Under the pieces are notes generated by a model, which had not been told where the DNA came from, made no database searches, and saw only the letters and a program-made list of their open reading frames with translations. Positions 54,730 to 63,500 of a DNA stretch of 64,000 nucleotides are shown in pieces. The stretch is taken from the NCBI RefSeq assembly GCF_017874715.1, contig NZ_JAGGLR010000004.1:248001-312000 (forward strand), in the 5' to 3' direction. Within the stretch, counting starts at the first letter, position 1. Each line of letters opens with the position of its first letter. The DNA is from Streptomyces iranensis (GTDB lineage Bacteria; Actinomycetota; Actinomycetes; Streptomycetales; Streptomycetaceae). Both the position numbers and the translations under genes were made by a program.

Positions 54730-54794
54730 GAGCCGCTCATCCAGCGCCGAGGGAACCGGGAACCGGCTCCGGCCGGTTTCGTTTCCGATGAGTG

Positions 54795-54820
54795 CCCGCC
54801 GGATGTCACACTCCGGCGGG
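54795..54820 (+). terminator. Original terminator of the glycine/sdaA operon
   Basis: CCCGCCGGA (54795-54803) pairs perfectly with TCCGGCGGG (54812-54820), followed by CTTCTCT. It sits 66 bp after the orphan sdaA end. Since the island separates it from sdaA, it no longer serves that gene. Confidence 0.75.
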
Positions 54821-54833
54821 CTTCTCTGTCGTA
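54804..54833 (+). promoter_or_regulatory. ECF41-type promoter candidate for the AhpD-like/sigma gene pair
   Basis: TGTCACA (54804-54810), the -35 motif I know for ECF41 sigma factors, is present exactly. CGTA follows after 19 nt in the place of the -10 CGTC; the published spacing is about 16, so the fit is partial. The motif lies in the loop of the terminator hairpin. ECF41 factors usually control their own COE-type partner gene. Confidence 0.55.
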
Positions 54834-54866
54834 CCTGCGCACGGCATCGCCACCACAGGTACGACA
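54827..54866. promoter_or_regulatory. Perfect inverted repeat upstream of the AhpD-like gene
   Basis: TGTCGTACCTG (54827-54837) and CAGGTACGACA (54856-54866) are perfect 11-bp inverted arms with an 18-bp spacer, ending 16 bp before the ATG. It could be an operator or a 5' UTR hairpin covering the ribosome site. Confidence 0.5.
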
Positions 54867-54882
54867 CGATGGAGAGCCCGCC

Positions 54883-55440
54883 ATGGCCCGTATCCCGCTC
54901 ACCCCGCCCAGCACGCTGCTCAACCGCGTCGGCGCCTGGTACTCCCGGCGCACCTACGGCAAGGTGCTCGACCCCGGTCTGGCCGTCGGCCACAATCCGC
55001 GGGTGCTGCTCACCTACGTACGGCAGGAGCGCGGTGCCGCCAAGTGGAACCGCCTCGACCCGGGCCTCAAGCACCTCGCGGTCATGGCCGCGGCGGCCAG
55101 GGTCAACTGCTCGTGGTGCATGGACTTCGGCCACTGGGAGGCCGACAACCTCGGGCTCCCGATGGACAAGATCTCCAAGGTGCCGCGGTGGCGCGACCAC
55201 GAGGACGCCTTCACCGAGCTGGAGCTGCTCGTCCTGGACTACGCCGAGGCGATGACCGAGACCGAGCCCCGCGTGACCGACGAGCTCGCGGCCGCCCTGA
55301 TCGAGCGGCTCGGTGAGGCCGCGTTCGTCGAACTCACCGCCATGGTCGGCCTGGAGAACTACCGCTATCGCGTCAACAGCGCCTTCGGCCTGACCAGCCA
55401 GGGCTTCTCGGACGTCTGCGAGGTACCGTCACAGGCGTGA
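54883..55440 (+). CDS. Carboxymuconolactone decarboxylase (AhpD-like) family protein
   Basis: A 185-aa AhpD-like protein. The CxxC redox pair is in ARVNCSWCMDFGHWEADNLG, followed by LLVLDYAEAMTETEPRVTDE. Members are peroxidase-type thiol proteins. Coupling to an ECF41 sigma factor by a 4-bp overlap (GTGA) is the classical COE (carboxymuconolactone decarboxylase, oxidoreductase or epimerase) arrangement. Physiological substrate unknown. Confidence 0.9.
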   Translation: MARIPLTPPSTLLNRVGAWYSRRTYGKVLDPGLAVGHNPRVLLTYVRQERGAAKWNRLDPGLKHLAVMAAAARVNCSWCMDFGHWEADNLGLPMDKISKVPRWRDHEDAFTELELLVLDYAEAMTETEPRVTDELAAALIERLGEAAFVELTAMVGLENYRYRVNSAFGLTSQGFSDVCEVPSQA

Positions 55441-56294
55441 TCGACACGACCACCTTCGAAGAGCACCGGCGGATGCTGTTCGGCATCGCCTACCGCATGC
55501 TCGGCTCCGTCGCCGATGCCGAGGACGTGGTGCAGGACGCCTGGCTGCGCTGCAGTCAGGTGTCCACGCCGGTGGAGAACCCGGCGGGCTATCTTGCCCG
55601 TACGGTCACCAACCTCGCGCTCAACCGGCTCACCTCGGCCGCCGCCACCCGGGAGCAGTACGTCGGCCCCTGGCTGCCCGAGCCGCTGGTCACCCGGCCG
55701 GACGTCGGGGAGGAGGTGGAGCTGGCCGAGTCGGTCTCGCTCGCCATGCTCGTCGTCCTGGAGAGTCTGTCGCCGCTGGAGCGGGCGGTCTTCGTACTCA
55801 AGGACGTCTTCGGCTTCTCCTTCCGGGAGATCGCCGGAATGCTGGACCGCGGCGAGGCGGCCGTACGGCAGGTGGGCAGCCGGGCCAGGGCCCATGTCCA
55901 GGCCCGGCGGCCGCGTTACGACGCCCCGGCGGAGGTGCGGCGGCGGGTCACCGAGGAGTTCCTGGCCGCCTGTCTCGGCGGCGACCTGAACCGCATGATG
56001 GAGCTGCTCGCCCCCGATGTGACGGCGTGGAGCGACGGCGGCGGCAAGGTGAAGGCCGCCCTCCGCCCGCAGCAGGGCGCCGAGAAGGTCGCCCGTTTCC
56101 TCGCCGCGGTCATCGCCCAGCCGATGGACGACCCCCGGGTGCACGCGGTGGACGTCAACGGCCGGCCGGGACTGCTGCTCACGGTCGCGGGCCGCCCGGA
56201 CACGGTCGCCTGTGCGGAGGTCGAGGACGGGCGCATCACCGAGATCCGCATCATCCGCAACCCGGAGAAGCTGCGGCACCTGCCGTCGCCGTAG
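55437..56294 (+). CDS. sigJ: ECF41-family RNA polymerase sigma factor (SigJ-like)
   Basis: A 285-aa sigma factor. Region 2 is MLFGIAYRMLGSVADAEDVV then QDAWLRC, region 4 is LSPLERAVFVLKDVFGFSFR. The ECF41 linker motif WLPEPL and the C-terminal SnoaL-like domain with NPEKL near the end are present. The extension is known to modulate activity in place of an anti-sigma factor. It starts inside the AhpD-like stop and ends overlapping the Mca gene tail by 44 bp. Confidence 0.9.
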   Translation: MIDTTTFEEHRRMLFGIAYRMLGSVADAEDVVQDAWLRCSQVSTPVENPAGYLARTVTNLALNRLTSAAATREQYVGPWLPEPLVTRPDVGEEVELAESVSLAMLVVLESLSPLERAVFVLKDVFGFSFREIAGMLDRGEAAVRQVGSRARAHVQARRPRYDAPAEVRRRVTEEFLAACLGGDLNRMMELLAPDVTAWSDGGGKVKAALRPQQGAEKVARFLAAVIAQPMDDPRVHAVDVNGRPGLLLTVAGRPDTVACAEVEDGRITEIRIIRNPEKLRHLPSP

Positions 56295-57165
56295 GCCGCT
56301 GGGGGCGCCGCACACCGGCGAACAGATCGTCCTCGGGAGTCGCGCCGTCGACGTCGACAACGACGTGGGACCGGGCCAGGTGGTAGTCCTCAGTGGGCCA
56401 GACCTGCCGCTCAACGTCACGGTCGTGAACCATGAACCCGGCGTTCGGGTCGATCTGCGTGGCATGCGCGAGCAGCGCCCGGTCCCTGGTCGCGAAGTAC
56501 TCCGCGCACGGCACCCGCGTGGTGATCTCCAGCCCGGCCACGGGCAGTTCGGCCAGCACCTCCCGCATGCCCGAGTCCATGCCCCGCGCGGTCATGGCGT
56601 CGTGCATGGCCTGGAACCACGGCCGCGACAAGCCGCCCTGGTAGTACAGCTTCAGCGGCCGCCAAGCCGCCCCCGCCTCGGGATGACTGCTTGCCTCCCC
56701 CACCGCGTCGAAGGCCGCGGCCGTCACCTCATGGGTCCTGATGTGATCCGGGTGCGGATAGCCGCCGGTCTCGTCGTACGTGACGACTACATGCGGCCGG
56801 AAGCTCCGCATCAGCCCCACCAGGCGCCCGGCCGCCTCCTCCAGCGGCGCGAGCGCGAAGCAGCCGTCGGGCAGCGGCTGGCCCGGCCCCGGGAGCCCCG
56901 AGTCGACGAACCCCAGAAAGCGCTGCCGCACCCCCAGGATCCGACGGGCCTCGGCCATCTCGTCCCGCCGTATCGCGGTGAGGTTCTCCCGCACGCCGGG
57001 CCGGTCCATGGCGGGGTTGAGCACATCGCCGCGCTCCCCTCCGGTGCAGGTGACCACCAGCACCTCCACTCCCTCGGCGGCGTATTTGGCCAGCGTGGCG
57101 GCGCCCTTGCTGGACTCGTCGTCGGGGTGGGCGTGCACGCTCATCAGACGCAGGTTCAAACGCAC
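56251..57165 (-). CDS. mca: Mycothiol S-conjugate amidase
   Basis: A 304-aa zinc amidase that splits mycothiol conjugates to mercapturic acids for export. The motif VHAHPDDESSKGAATLAKYA carries the metal ligands, then TCTGGERGDVLNPAMDRPGV and YDETGGYPHPDHIRTHEV. It matches Mca, not the smaller MshB, by length and by ALLAHATQIDPNAGFMV. Its 3' end overlaps the sigma gene on the other strand. Confidence 0.93.
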   Translation of the reverse strand: MRLNLRLMSVHAHPDDESSKGAATLAKYAAEGVEVLVVTCTGGERGDVLNPAMDRPGVRENLTAIRRDEMAEARRILGVRQRFLGFVDSGLPGPGQPLPDGCFALAPLEEAAGRLVGLMRSFRPHVVVTYDETGGYPHPDHIRTHEVTAAAFDAVGEASSHPEAGAAWRPLKLYYQGGLSRPWFQAMHDAMTARGMDSGMREVLAELPVAGLEITTRVPCAEYFATRDRALLAHATQIDPNAGFMVHDRDVERQVWPTEDYHLARSHVVVDVDGATPEDDLFAGVRRPQRPTATAGAAASPGCG

Positions 57166-57195
57166 TCCTAGGGATGGCTCGTGGTGGCTGAATGG

Positions 57196-57227
57196 CTGGG
57201 CGACTGGGCGACTGGGCGACTGGGCGA
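57196..57227. repeat. 8-bp tandem repeat CTGGGCGA x4
   Basis: Four perfect copies of CTGGGCGA in the divergent region between mca and a tetR gene, just before the A/T-rich stretch AAATTTAGGTCAACC that probably holds the promoter or operator. Confidence 0.85.
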
Positions 57228-57304
57228 CTGACGAAGAGAAAATAGCCCGAACCCAAATTTAGGTCAACCACAATCTTAGAACCGCCCATGCGAGGATGGG
57301 TGCC

Positions 57305-57931
57305 ATGACAGCAGGACTGCGTGAGCTGAAGAAGCGGCAGACGCGCCAGATGATCTCCGACACCGCGACCCGCCTCTTCATGGAGCGCGGCTTCGAGGCG
57401 GTGACCATCGCCGAGATCGCCGCGGCCGCCCAGGTGGCCAAGATGACGGTCACGAACTACTTCCCACGCAAGGAAGACCTGGCCCTCGACTACCACGAGA
57501 CCATCACCACCGCCCTGGCCCGGACGGTCGCGGACCGCCCGACCGGCGAATCGGCCCTGACGGCGCTGCGCCGCGCGCATCTGGCCGCGGTCGACCGTCA
57601 CGACCCGGTCGTCGGCTTCTCCAGCCCGGAGTTCGCCCACATGCTCGCCGACAGCCCCACCCTGACCGCGAGACTCCGCGAACTGCACGACCAACGCGAG
57701 GAAGCCCTGGCGGACGCACTCACCACCGCCACGGCACCCACCCCCGACGACCCCACCCCCCGAGCCGCCGCCGCCCTCCTCACCGCCGCCCACCGCACCC
57801 TGTTCCACCACGTCCAGGCCCTGACCCGCGCGGGCCACCCCGACGAGGAGATCGCCGGCGCGGCGACCCGCTCAGCCGAGAAGGTCTTCGACCTGCTGGA
57901 GCCTTCCTTTGGCGGCTACGCGGTGCGCTGA
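57305..57931 (+). CDS. TetR-family transcriptional regulator
   Basis: A 208-aa regulator. The helix-turn-helix is QMISDTATRLFMERGFEAVT then IAEIAAAAQVAKMTVTNYFP. The C-terminal domain is Ala/Leu-rich (LTAAHRTLFHHVQALTRAGH). The start is the ATG at 57305, 9 nt after GAGG; an ATG at 57296 in frame is possible. Divergent from mca across 139 bp, so mca may be its target. Ligand unknown. Confidence 0.88.
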   Translation: MTAGLRELKKRQTRQMISDTATRLFMERGFEAVTIAEIAAAAQVAKMTVTNYFPRKEDLALDYHETITTALARTVADRPTGESALTALRRAHLAAVDRHDPVVGFSSPEFAHMLADSPTLTARLRELHDQREEALADALTTATAPTPDDPTPRAAAALLTAAHRTLFHHVQALTRAGHPDEEIAGAATRSAEKVFDLLEPSFGGYAVR

Positions 57932-57935
57932 GCCG

Positions 57936-58502
57936 TCAGAGCTGGCCGAGATCGACCCGCACCGGAAACGGAGCCACGACCTTCACCACACCGGTGAACA
58001 CGTCTCCCTCCCGGTAGGTCTTGGTCGCGGGGTCGAGGACGTAGGTATAGACGAGCGGGACGCCGGTGGCCGCCTGCTCGATCCGCCAGTAGAAGGCGAT
58101 GCCCGCCTTGGCATACTGGTCCACCTTCACAATGCGGTCGGTGGTTTCCGAACCCGGCGACACCACCTCGGCGACCAGCAGCACATGCTCGGGGCGGGTG
58201 GGCGTGACGTCGATCGTTTCCGCCCGATACACGACCACGTCCGGACGACGATTGGTGAGCGGCACATCCTGAAGCCGGACGTCGAAGTCCGTATCGGCGT
58301 TCCAGTCAGGGCCCGCGGCGTCTTCCAGGGCGTTGGCAAGGATCCGAGCCAGGCGGTTGTGCCGCTTCGACGCGCTGGGGCTCACCACGACCATCCCGTC
58401 CACGATCTCGATGCCCGCGCACTGCTCCTCGGACCAGGAGTCGTACTGCTCAGCCGTGATCTGCTCATGCATCCACGCCGGAGCGACCATCTCGGCGGTC
58501 AT
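57936..58502 (-). CDS. Uma2-family (PD-(D/E)xK-like) protein
   Basis: A 188-aa protein of the Uma2 restriction-endonuclease-like family, abundant in Streptomyces. Conserved strings are GIEIVDGMVVVSPSASKRHN, RRPDVVVYRAETID and LLVAEVVSPGSETTDRIVKV with the PD..(E)xK-type residues. Function unsettled. Convergent with the TetR gene, 4 bp between stops. Confidence 0.88.
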   Translation of the reverse strand: MTAEMVAPAWMHEQITAEQYDSWSEEQCAGIEIVDGMVVVSPSASKRHNRLARILANALEDAAGPDWNADTDFDVRLQDVPLTNRRPDVVVYRAETIDVTPTRPEHVLLVAEVVSPGSETTDRIVKVDQYAKAGIAFYWRIEQAATGVPLVYTYVLDPATKTYREGDVFTGVVKVVAPFPVRVDLGQL

Positions 58503-58628
58503 GACTCACCTCCCTGAACCCGCGCGACGGGTGTGGCACTGCTGGGCTCAGCGTACCGGGGGAGGCGCCCCCTACTCCGGACTCACGGCCCCAGCGCAGG
58601 GACCCGCCGGCCCGCATCCCCCACCCCG

Positions 58629-58995
58629 TCACGGTTCACAGGTGAAGATCTCCACGTCTTCGAGTGCGTCGGCGGCAGCGCCCGCGAGGGACTGGTCGTC
58701 CCGAAGCCTCCCCACCGCCTCGACTGCCTCAGGTGATACCTGCCGGTGAAGCCGGGCCAGGTGGCCCAGCGCAAGGGCAGCGGCCCTGCGTACATCGGAC
58801 TCCCACCCCCAGCGCCGCGCCGAGCACGACGTAATCGGTCAGCCCCCACTGGCGGCGGATTCTCACGTTCCACGCCACGAACAGCAGCGGCGCCAGCTTC
58901 ATCAGGCGCCGCCGCGGCCCCGGCCCCATACACACCGACCGCGATGCCAGCAGCGTCGTGGAGACACGCACCGACCGGGTCGGCGAGGACAGCAC
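58629..58995 (-). pseudogene. Fused fragments of a PrsW-like membrane domain and a HEAT-repeat protein
   Basis: On the minus strand one frame gives LMKLAPLLFVAWNVRIRRQW and GLTDYVVLGAALGVG. This parallels IKIAPLLVAGWALRERMQW and GLADFVVLGGAAGAG in the large protein at 60597. Near 58800 it switches to another frame giving DVRRAAALALGHLARLHRQV and SPEAVEAVGRLRDDQSLAGA, ending ADALEDVEIFTCEP with a stop at 58629. The second part looks like the end of a HEAT-repeat protein. Neither part has a start or full length, so this is a deletion junction between two neighbouring genes. Confidence 0.6.
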
Positions 58996-59081
58996 CAGAG
59001 GACAGCACCAGAAGCTGCGCCACGCCGTACACGCTCGCGGCCACCATGGGTAACGCCGCGCCCAGTCCCCCCGCCTGCCGC

Positions 59082-59648
59082 TTACGGGGCGGTGTCGGTG
59101 TCCGCGCCGTCGGTGGGCGTCCCCTTCCGGCGGCCTCCCCGGCGGCCGGAGCGTTCGGCGCGCACCGAGCGGAAGCCGGGGTGGACGCCGGGGCTGAGGC
59201 CCTGCCGGTCCGCCAGTCGCCGCAGCAGCCCGGTCAGTTGATCCCGCTCCTGCTCCGAGAGGCCATCGGTCATCCGGCGCTCGTGCTCCGCGCCCACCTT
59301 CCGCAGCCCTTCCAGCAACTTCCGGCCCTCATCGGTCAGATGGACCGCGTACAGGCGCCGGTCGACGGGGTTCCTGCGGCGCTCGATCAACCCGCGCTCC
59401 TCCAGTTCGTCGGCGAACGCGACGAACCGGCTCGGTGGCATGCCCAGGTCGTCGGCGAGCTCGCGCTGACTGCGGCCCGGTGAGTCGGCCAGCAGCCGGA
59501 GCAGGCCGCCCTGCGGCGGGGTCAGGTCCAGCTCGGCGAGGCGTTCGGCGAACAGCTCGGCGGCGTGGGCGCCGAGCTGGGCGAGCAGGAAGGCGGCACC
59601 GGTCGGGGGCGGACCCGGCGGCCGTTCACCTTCGTTGGTCATTCCCAT
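59082..59648 (-). CDS. MarR-family transcriptional regulator
   Basis: A 188-aa winged-helix regulator: LTPPQGGLLRLLADSPGRSQ, RELADDLGMPPSRFVAFADE, LEERGLIERRRNPVDRRLYA (the wing). The ATG at 59648 starts MGMTNEGERP; a second ATG at 59642 is almost equivalent. The C-terminal tail is basic (GRRGGRRKG). Divergent from the membrane protein gene over 88 bp, which it probably represses. Confidence 0.9.
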   Translation of the reverse strand: MGMTNEGERPPGPPPTGAAFLLAQLGAHAAELFAERLAELDLTPPQGGLLRLLADSPGRSQRELADDLGMPPSRFVAFADELEERGLIERRRNPVDRRLYAVHLTDEGRKLLEGLRKVGAEHERRMTDGLSEQERDQLTGLLRRLADRQGLSPGVHPGFRSVRAERSGRRGGRRKGTPTDGADTDTAP

Positions 59649-59665
59649 GCAGACATCATACCTGC

Positions 59666-59695
59666 TTGACAATCGTTTCAGTTCGTAATCATTAT
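59666..59695 (+). promoter_or_regulatory. Sigma-70-like promoter between MarR and membrane-protein genes
   Basis: TTGACA (59666-59671), 18-bp spacer, then CATTAT (59690-59695), in an A/T-rich stretch unusual for this genome. It points to the membrane-protein gene and overlaps the place where a MarR operator would sit. Confidence 0.5.
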
Positions 59696-59736
59696 CTTTC
59701 GTATCGGTTGCCTGACCGACCAACGGAGGAGAAGCC

Positions 59737-60459
59737 ATGCCCAGCACGACCCCCCAGCCGCCCCCCACCCCTGCCACCCGGAGCGCCCCTGCCGAGCACA
59801 CCCCCGGCCGTCGCCCGCAGGGCGGGCCTCCGCTGGCGGCGCCCGTGCTCGCGTTCGCCGTCCTGACCATCGGCTACGTCGTCGTCAACAGCTCGACCCC
59901 ACGCCCCGACGCCTCCGGCAAGGAGGTCCTGCGGTACGCGCGGGACAACGGCACCACCATCGAGCTGGGTTCGCTCCTGCTCCTCGCCTCGGCCACACCA
60001 CTGGCGCTCATGGCGGCGGTGCTCTACCGGCGGCTGCGAGCACTCGGCATCACCGCACCGGGCTCGGCGATCACGCTGGTGGGCGGGGTGCTGGCGGCCG
60101 CGGCGCTGACCGGCGGCGCGCTGTTCGGCTGGGCCGGCGGCCGTCTGCCCATGGACGCCGATCCGGCCCTGGCCCGCGCGCTGGCCGACCTGTCGTTCCT
60201 GTCCGGCGGCGTCGCCTACTCGGTGACGTTCGCGATGCTCGTCTCCGGCATCTCGGTGACCGGGCTGATGACCCGCCTGCTGCCCCGTCCGCTCACCTGG
60301 ACCGGGCTGGCACTGGCCGCCGTGGGCATGGCCTCCCTGCTCTCGCTGATCGCCGACCCGTTCGGCTACCTGCTGCCGGTCGTCCGCTTCGGCGGGCTCA
60401 TCTGGCTGGTCACCACCGCGTTCCTGCTGCCCCGCACCCGCCCGTCCCGGCACCAGTGA
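59737..60459 (+). CDS. Integral membrane protein, DUF4386-like
   Basis: A 240-aa protein with a Pro-rich N-terminal lead and about 6 hydrophobic helices (PVLAFAVLTIGYVVVNSSTP, ELGSLLLLASATPLALMAAV, LALAAVGMASLLSLIADPFG). The pattern resembles DUF4386-type membrane proteins. No catalytic motif. Likely controlled by the divergent MarR. Confidence 0.7.
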   Translation: MPSTTPQPPPTPATRSAPAEHTPGRRPQGGPPLAAPVLAFAVLTIGYVVVNSSTPRPDASGKEVLRYARDNGTTIELGSLLLLASATPLALMAAVLYRRLRALGITAPGSAITLVGGVLAAAALTGGALFGWAGGRLPMDADPALARALADLSFLSGGVAYSVTFAMLVSGISVTGLMTRLLPRPLTWTGLALAAVGMASLLSLIADPFGYLLPVVRFGGLIWLVTTAFLLPRTRPSRHQ

Positions 60460-60485
60460 GCCCGTCGGACGCGCGGACCCGCCGA

Positions 60486-60525
60486 GGACCCGCACAGAGC
60501 GCGGGTCCATGGGCGACACGCCCAT
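60486..60525 (+). terminator. Two tandem hairpins after the membrane-protein gene
   Basis: GGACCCGC/GCGGGTCC (60486-60493, 60501-60508) and directly after it ATGGGCG-ACA-CGCCCAT (60509-60525). Both are perfect and lie 27 bp after the stop codon. Confidence 0.75.
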
Positions 60526-60596
60526 GAACTCCCTTGTAGGTGACCGCCGTTCGACTTAGCGTGACGGATCACTGACAAGTTGAGGGGGCGCGGGGC

Positions 60597-63500
60597 GTGG
60601 CGTTCTGGATGGCTGCGACGTCGTTATGGGCTGTGCTGCAGCTGTTGTTGCTGTCCTGGCCGGTGCGGACGGTGCGGTGGCCGACGGTGCTGCTCGCCTT
60701 CGGGGTGGGCGCTTACGGCTGCGGTGTGCTCTCGATGGTGCTGGAGCTCGTGGTGGCACGGCAGTTGGCCACCACGAGGGGGACCTCGCTGTCGGCCGTC
60801 ATGGACGAGGTGTCGTGGACGACGGCTCCGGTGGTGGAGGAGCTGATCAAGATCGCACCGCTCCTGGTCGCGGGGTGGGCCCTGCGCGAGCGGATGCAGT
60901 GGGGTCTGGCGGACTTCGTGGTGCTGGGCGGTGCCGCCGGGGCGGGGTTCGGCCTGCTGGAAAACCTCCTGATGTACGCCGAGTCCGCGGGCAAGGCCGT
61001 TCCTTCGGACGAGGGAGGCTGGCTGATCGCGAAGGGGCTGATCGACCACCCGTACGTTCCCGGCCTCGGTCAGATCGTCGGCAGTTGGTTTCCCGCACCG
61101 ACCGGCACCGTCGAAGTCGTCGAGGGAGCGGTACTCCCCTATGACGTACACATCTTCGCCAGTGCGCTCGGTGGGCTGGCGGTGGGCCTGCTGTGGTGTG
61201 GTGCCCGCGCGGTGACCCGGGTCGCGGCACTGGTACCGCTGGCCGGGGCGGTGGCGATCCACTGGGTGACCAATTACGCCGCGGTCTTCCAGGGCGACGA
61301 CACGGCGATGGAGTGGCGGGAGCGGCTGGCCGGGGAGTGGGGGCTGTGGATCATCCTGGGGTGCCTTGCCACCGCGTGGATCTGGGATCTGCGCCGGTCC
61401 CGCCTGGGGCGGCGGCGCGCGCCCGATGTCGCGCTGGCGGCCGAGCGCCAGGGCCGGACCGCCCCCGAAGCTCTCTCCGGGTACGCCCTGCTGCGCCTTC
61501 CGGCCACCTGGATCATCGCCCTGGGTTACGCCCGGCAGCGCCGGGCGCTCCTGTACGCCACGGCCCACCCCCGTACCCGCGCGGAGAAGCTGGAGCCGCT
61601 GCGCGCGTCGGTCGTCGAGCAGACCCGCCGTATGGACGCCAGCCACAGCCAGGAGGCATGGCGTGGCGTGACCTTACGGCAGCTGTGGCACCGGGCCCGG
61701 GAGCAGCGCCCCCGGTGGCCGCGGCAGGAGAAAGTCCTCCTGGTGCTCAGCCTGCTGCTGGCCGTCCCCTCCCTGCTGTATCTGGCGGTGGGCTCCTTCC
61801 CGGCCACGAAGGATCTGCAGGAGTACTTCGCCGGGGGCACCGGGCTGCGCGTTCTGGTCGGCGTCGGTCTGGCCGGGCTGGCCCTGACCCTGTGGCGTCT
61901 GATCTCCGCCGTACGCGGCTATCGGAGGGCGGGCGCGTCTCCGCTGGGCGAGGCCGTCGCCCTGGTCCAGTTCCGCATCGCCGTCTGCGCGGGCTCGCTG
62001 GTGGTCGGCGTCCTGCTGCTGTCCCGCTGGTCGGCCATCGCCGATGGCGAGGCCCCGCTTGCGGGCTACCGCATCCTCGGCACCGACCGCTTCCTGCTGG
62101 AAAAGCTCCTGGAGACCGGCCTTCCTCTTCTCCTCACCCTCGCCATGTTCGCCATGCCCTACGCGCTGCCGCTGGAGCTCGCCATGGGCGGCGGGCTGGC
62201 GGAGACCCTGCTGATGGGCCTCGCCCCGCGCGCCCTGGCCCCGATCGCCTCACGCGTCGGAGCCAGGCTGGCGGCGCGCGAGGCCACGCAATGGGCGCGC
62301 GGCGCGCTCCGGAGCCGTGGCCGGGGGTTCTTCTCCCGTACCTGGGACCGGGTGCGGCACGGCCGTACCGATCCGGTGGATCTGGCGACCGGGCGGATGT
62401 TCCTGCCGCAGACGGATGTGGAGCTGCCGGGTGTGCTGCCGCTGGTGTTCTCCCGCCGGGTGGACTCCGGGTACCGCGCCGGAGGTTGGTTCGGCCCGAC
62501 CTGGGCGTCGACGGCCGACCAGCGACTGGAGTCCGACGAGCAGGGCGTGATCTTCTTCACCGAGGACGGTCTGCTGCTGGCCTATCCGCATCCGGTGCCG
62601 GGCGGCGCCGCGGTCCTGCCCGCGGAGGGTCCGCGGTGGCCGCTGGCACGGACGGCGGACGGGGTGACGTACACCCTCACCGACCCGGACGCCGGGCTCG
62701 TACGCACCTTCACCGCGCACGGCGGCGAGGCGCTCGCGCTGCTGCGGGAGATCACCGACCGCAACGGCAACCGCGTCACCTTCACCTACGACGCTTCCGG
62801 CACCCCCCTCGAGATCCTCCACAGCGGCGGCTACCGGCTTCGGCTGACGTCGGAGCACGAGCGGATCACCGGCCTGTGGGTGGGGGACGTAAGGGTGATG
62901 GGCTACGGCTACACCGACGGCCATCTCACCGAAGTGACGGGCTCCTCGGGGCTGCCGCTGCGTTTCGTCTACGACCGGGCCGGGCGGGTCACGTCCTGGA
63001 TCGACACCAACAACCGGTGGTACTCCTACGCCTACGACGAGCGGGACCGGGTCGTCGCCGAGGGCGGCGAAGGCGGCCACTACACCCTCCGGATCGGCTA
63101 CGACGGGGTGGACCCGGATTTCCCCGGCCTGAAGGTCACGACCCTCACCTCACCGGACGATGCGGTCACCCGCTATCTGATCGACGAGGCGCACCAGGTC
63201 GTCGGGGAGATCGACGCGTCCGGCGCGGTCAGCCGCACGGCGTACGACCAGGCGGGCCGTACGGTCGCCGAAACCGACCCGCTGGGCCGCACCACCGGCT
63301 TGCGCTACGACGAACACGGCCATCTGACGGCCGTGATCCGCCCGGACGGCAGCGAGATCAGCGCGGCGCCGGACGCACAGGGCAACCCTGTACGGATCAC
63401 CGACCCGGGCGGCGCGGTGTGGCAGCAGACCTTCGACGCCGCGGGCAACCGCACGACCCTCACCGACCCCCTCGCCGCCACCACCCACTACCTCTACGAC

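Noticed and set aside
54578..55255. Plus-strand frame overlapping the right repeat and the AhpD-like gene
   Set aside because: It reads the AhpD-like gene out of frame; no independent motif or start signal.
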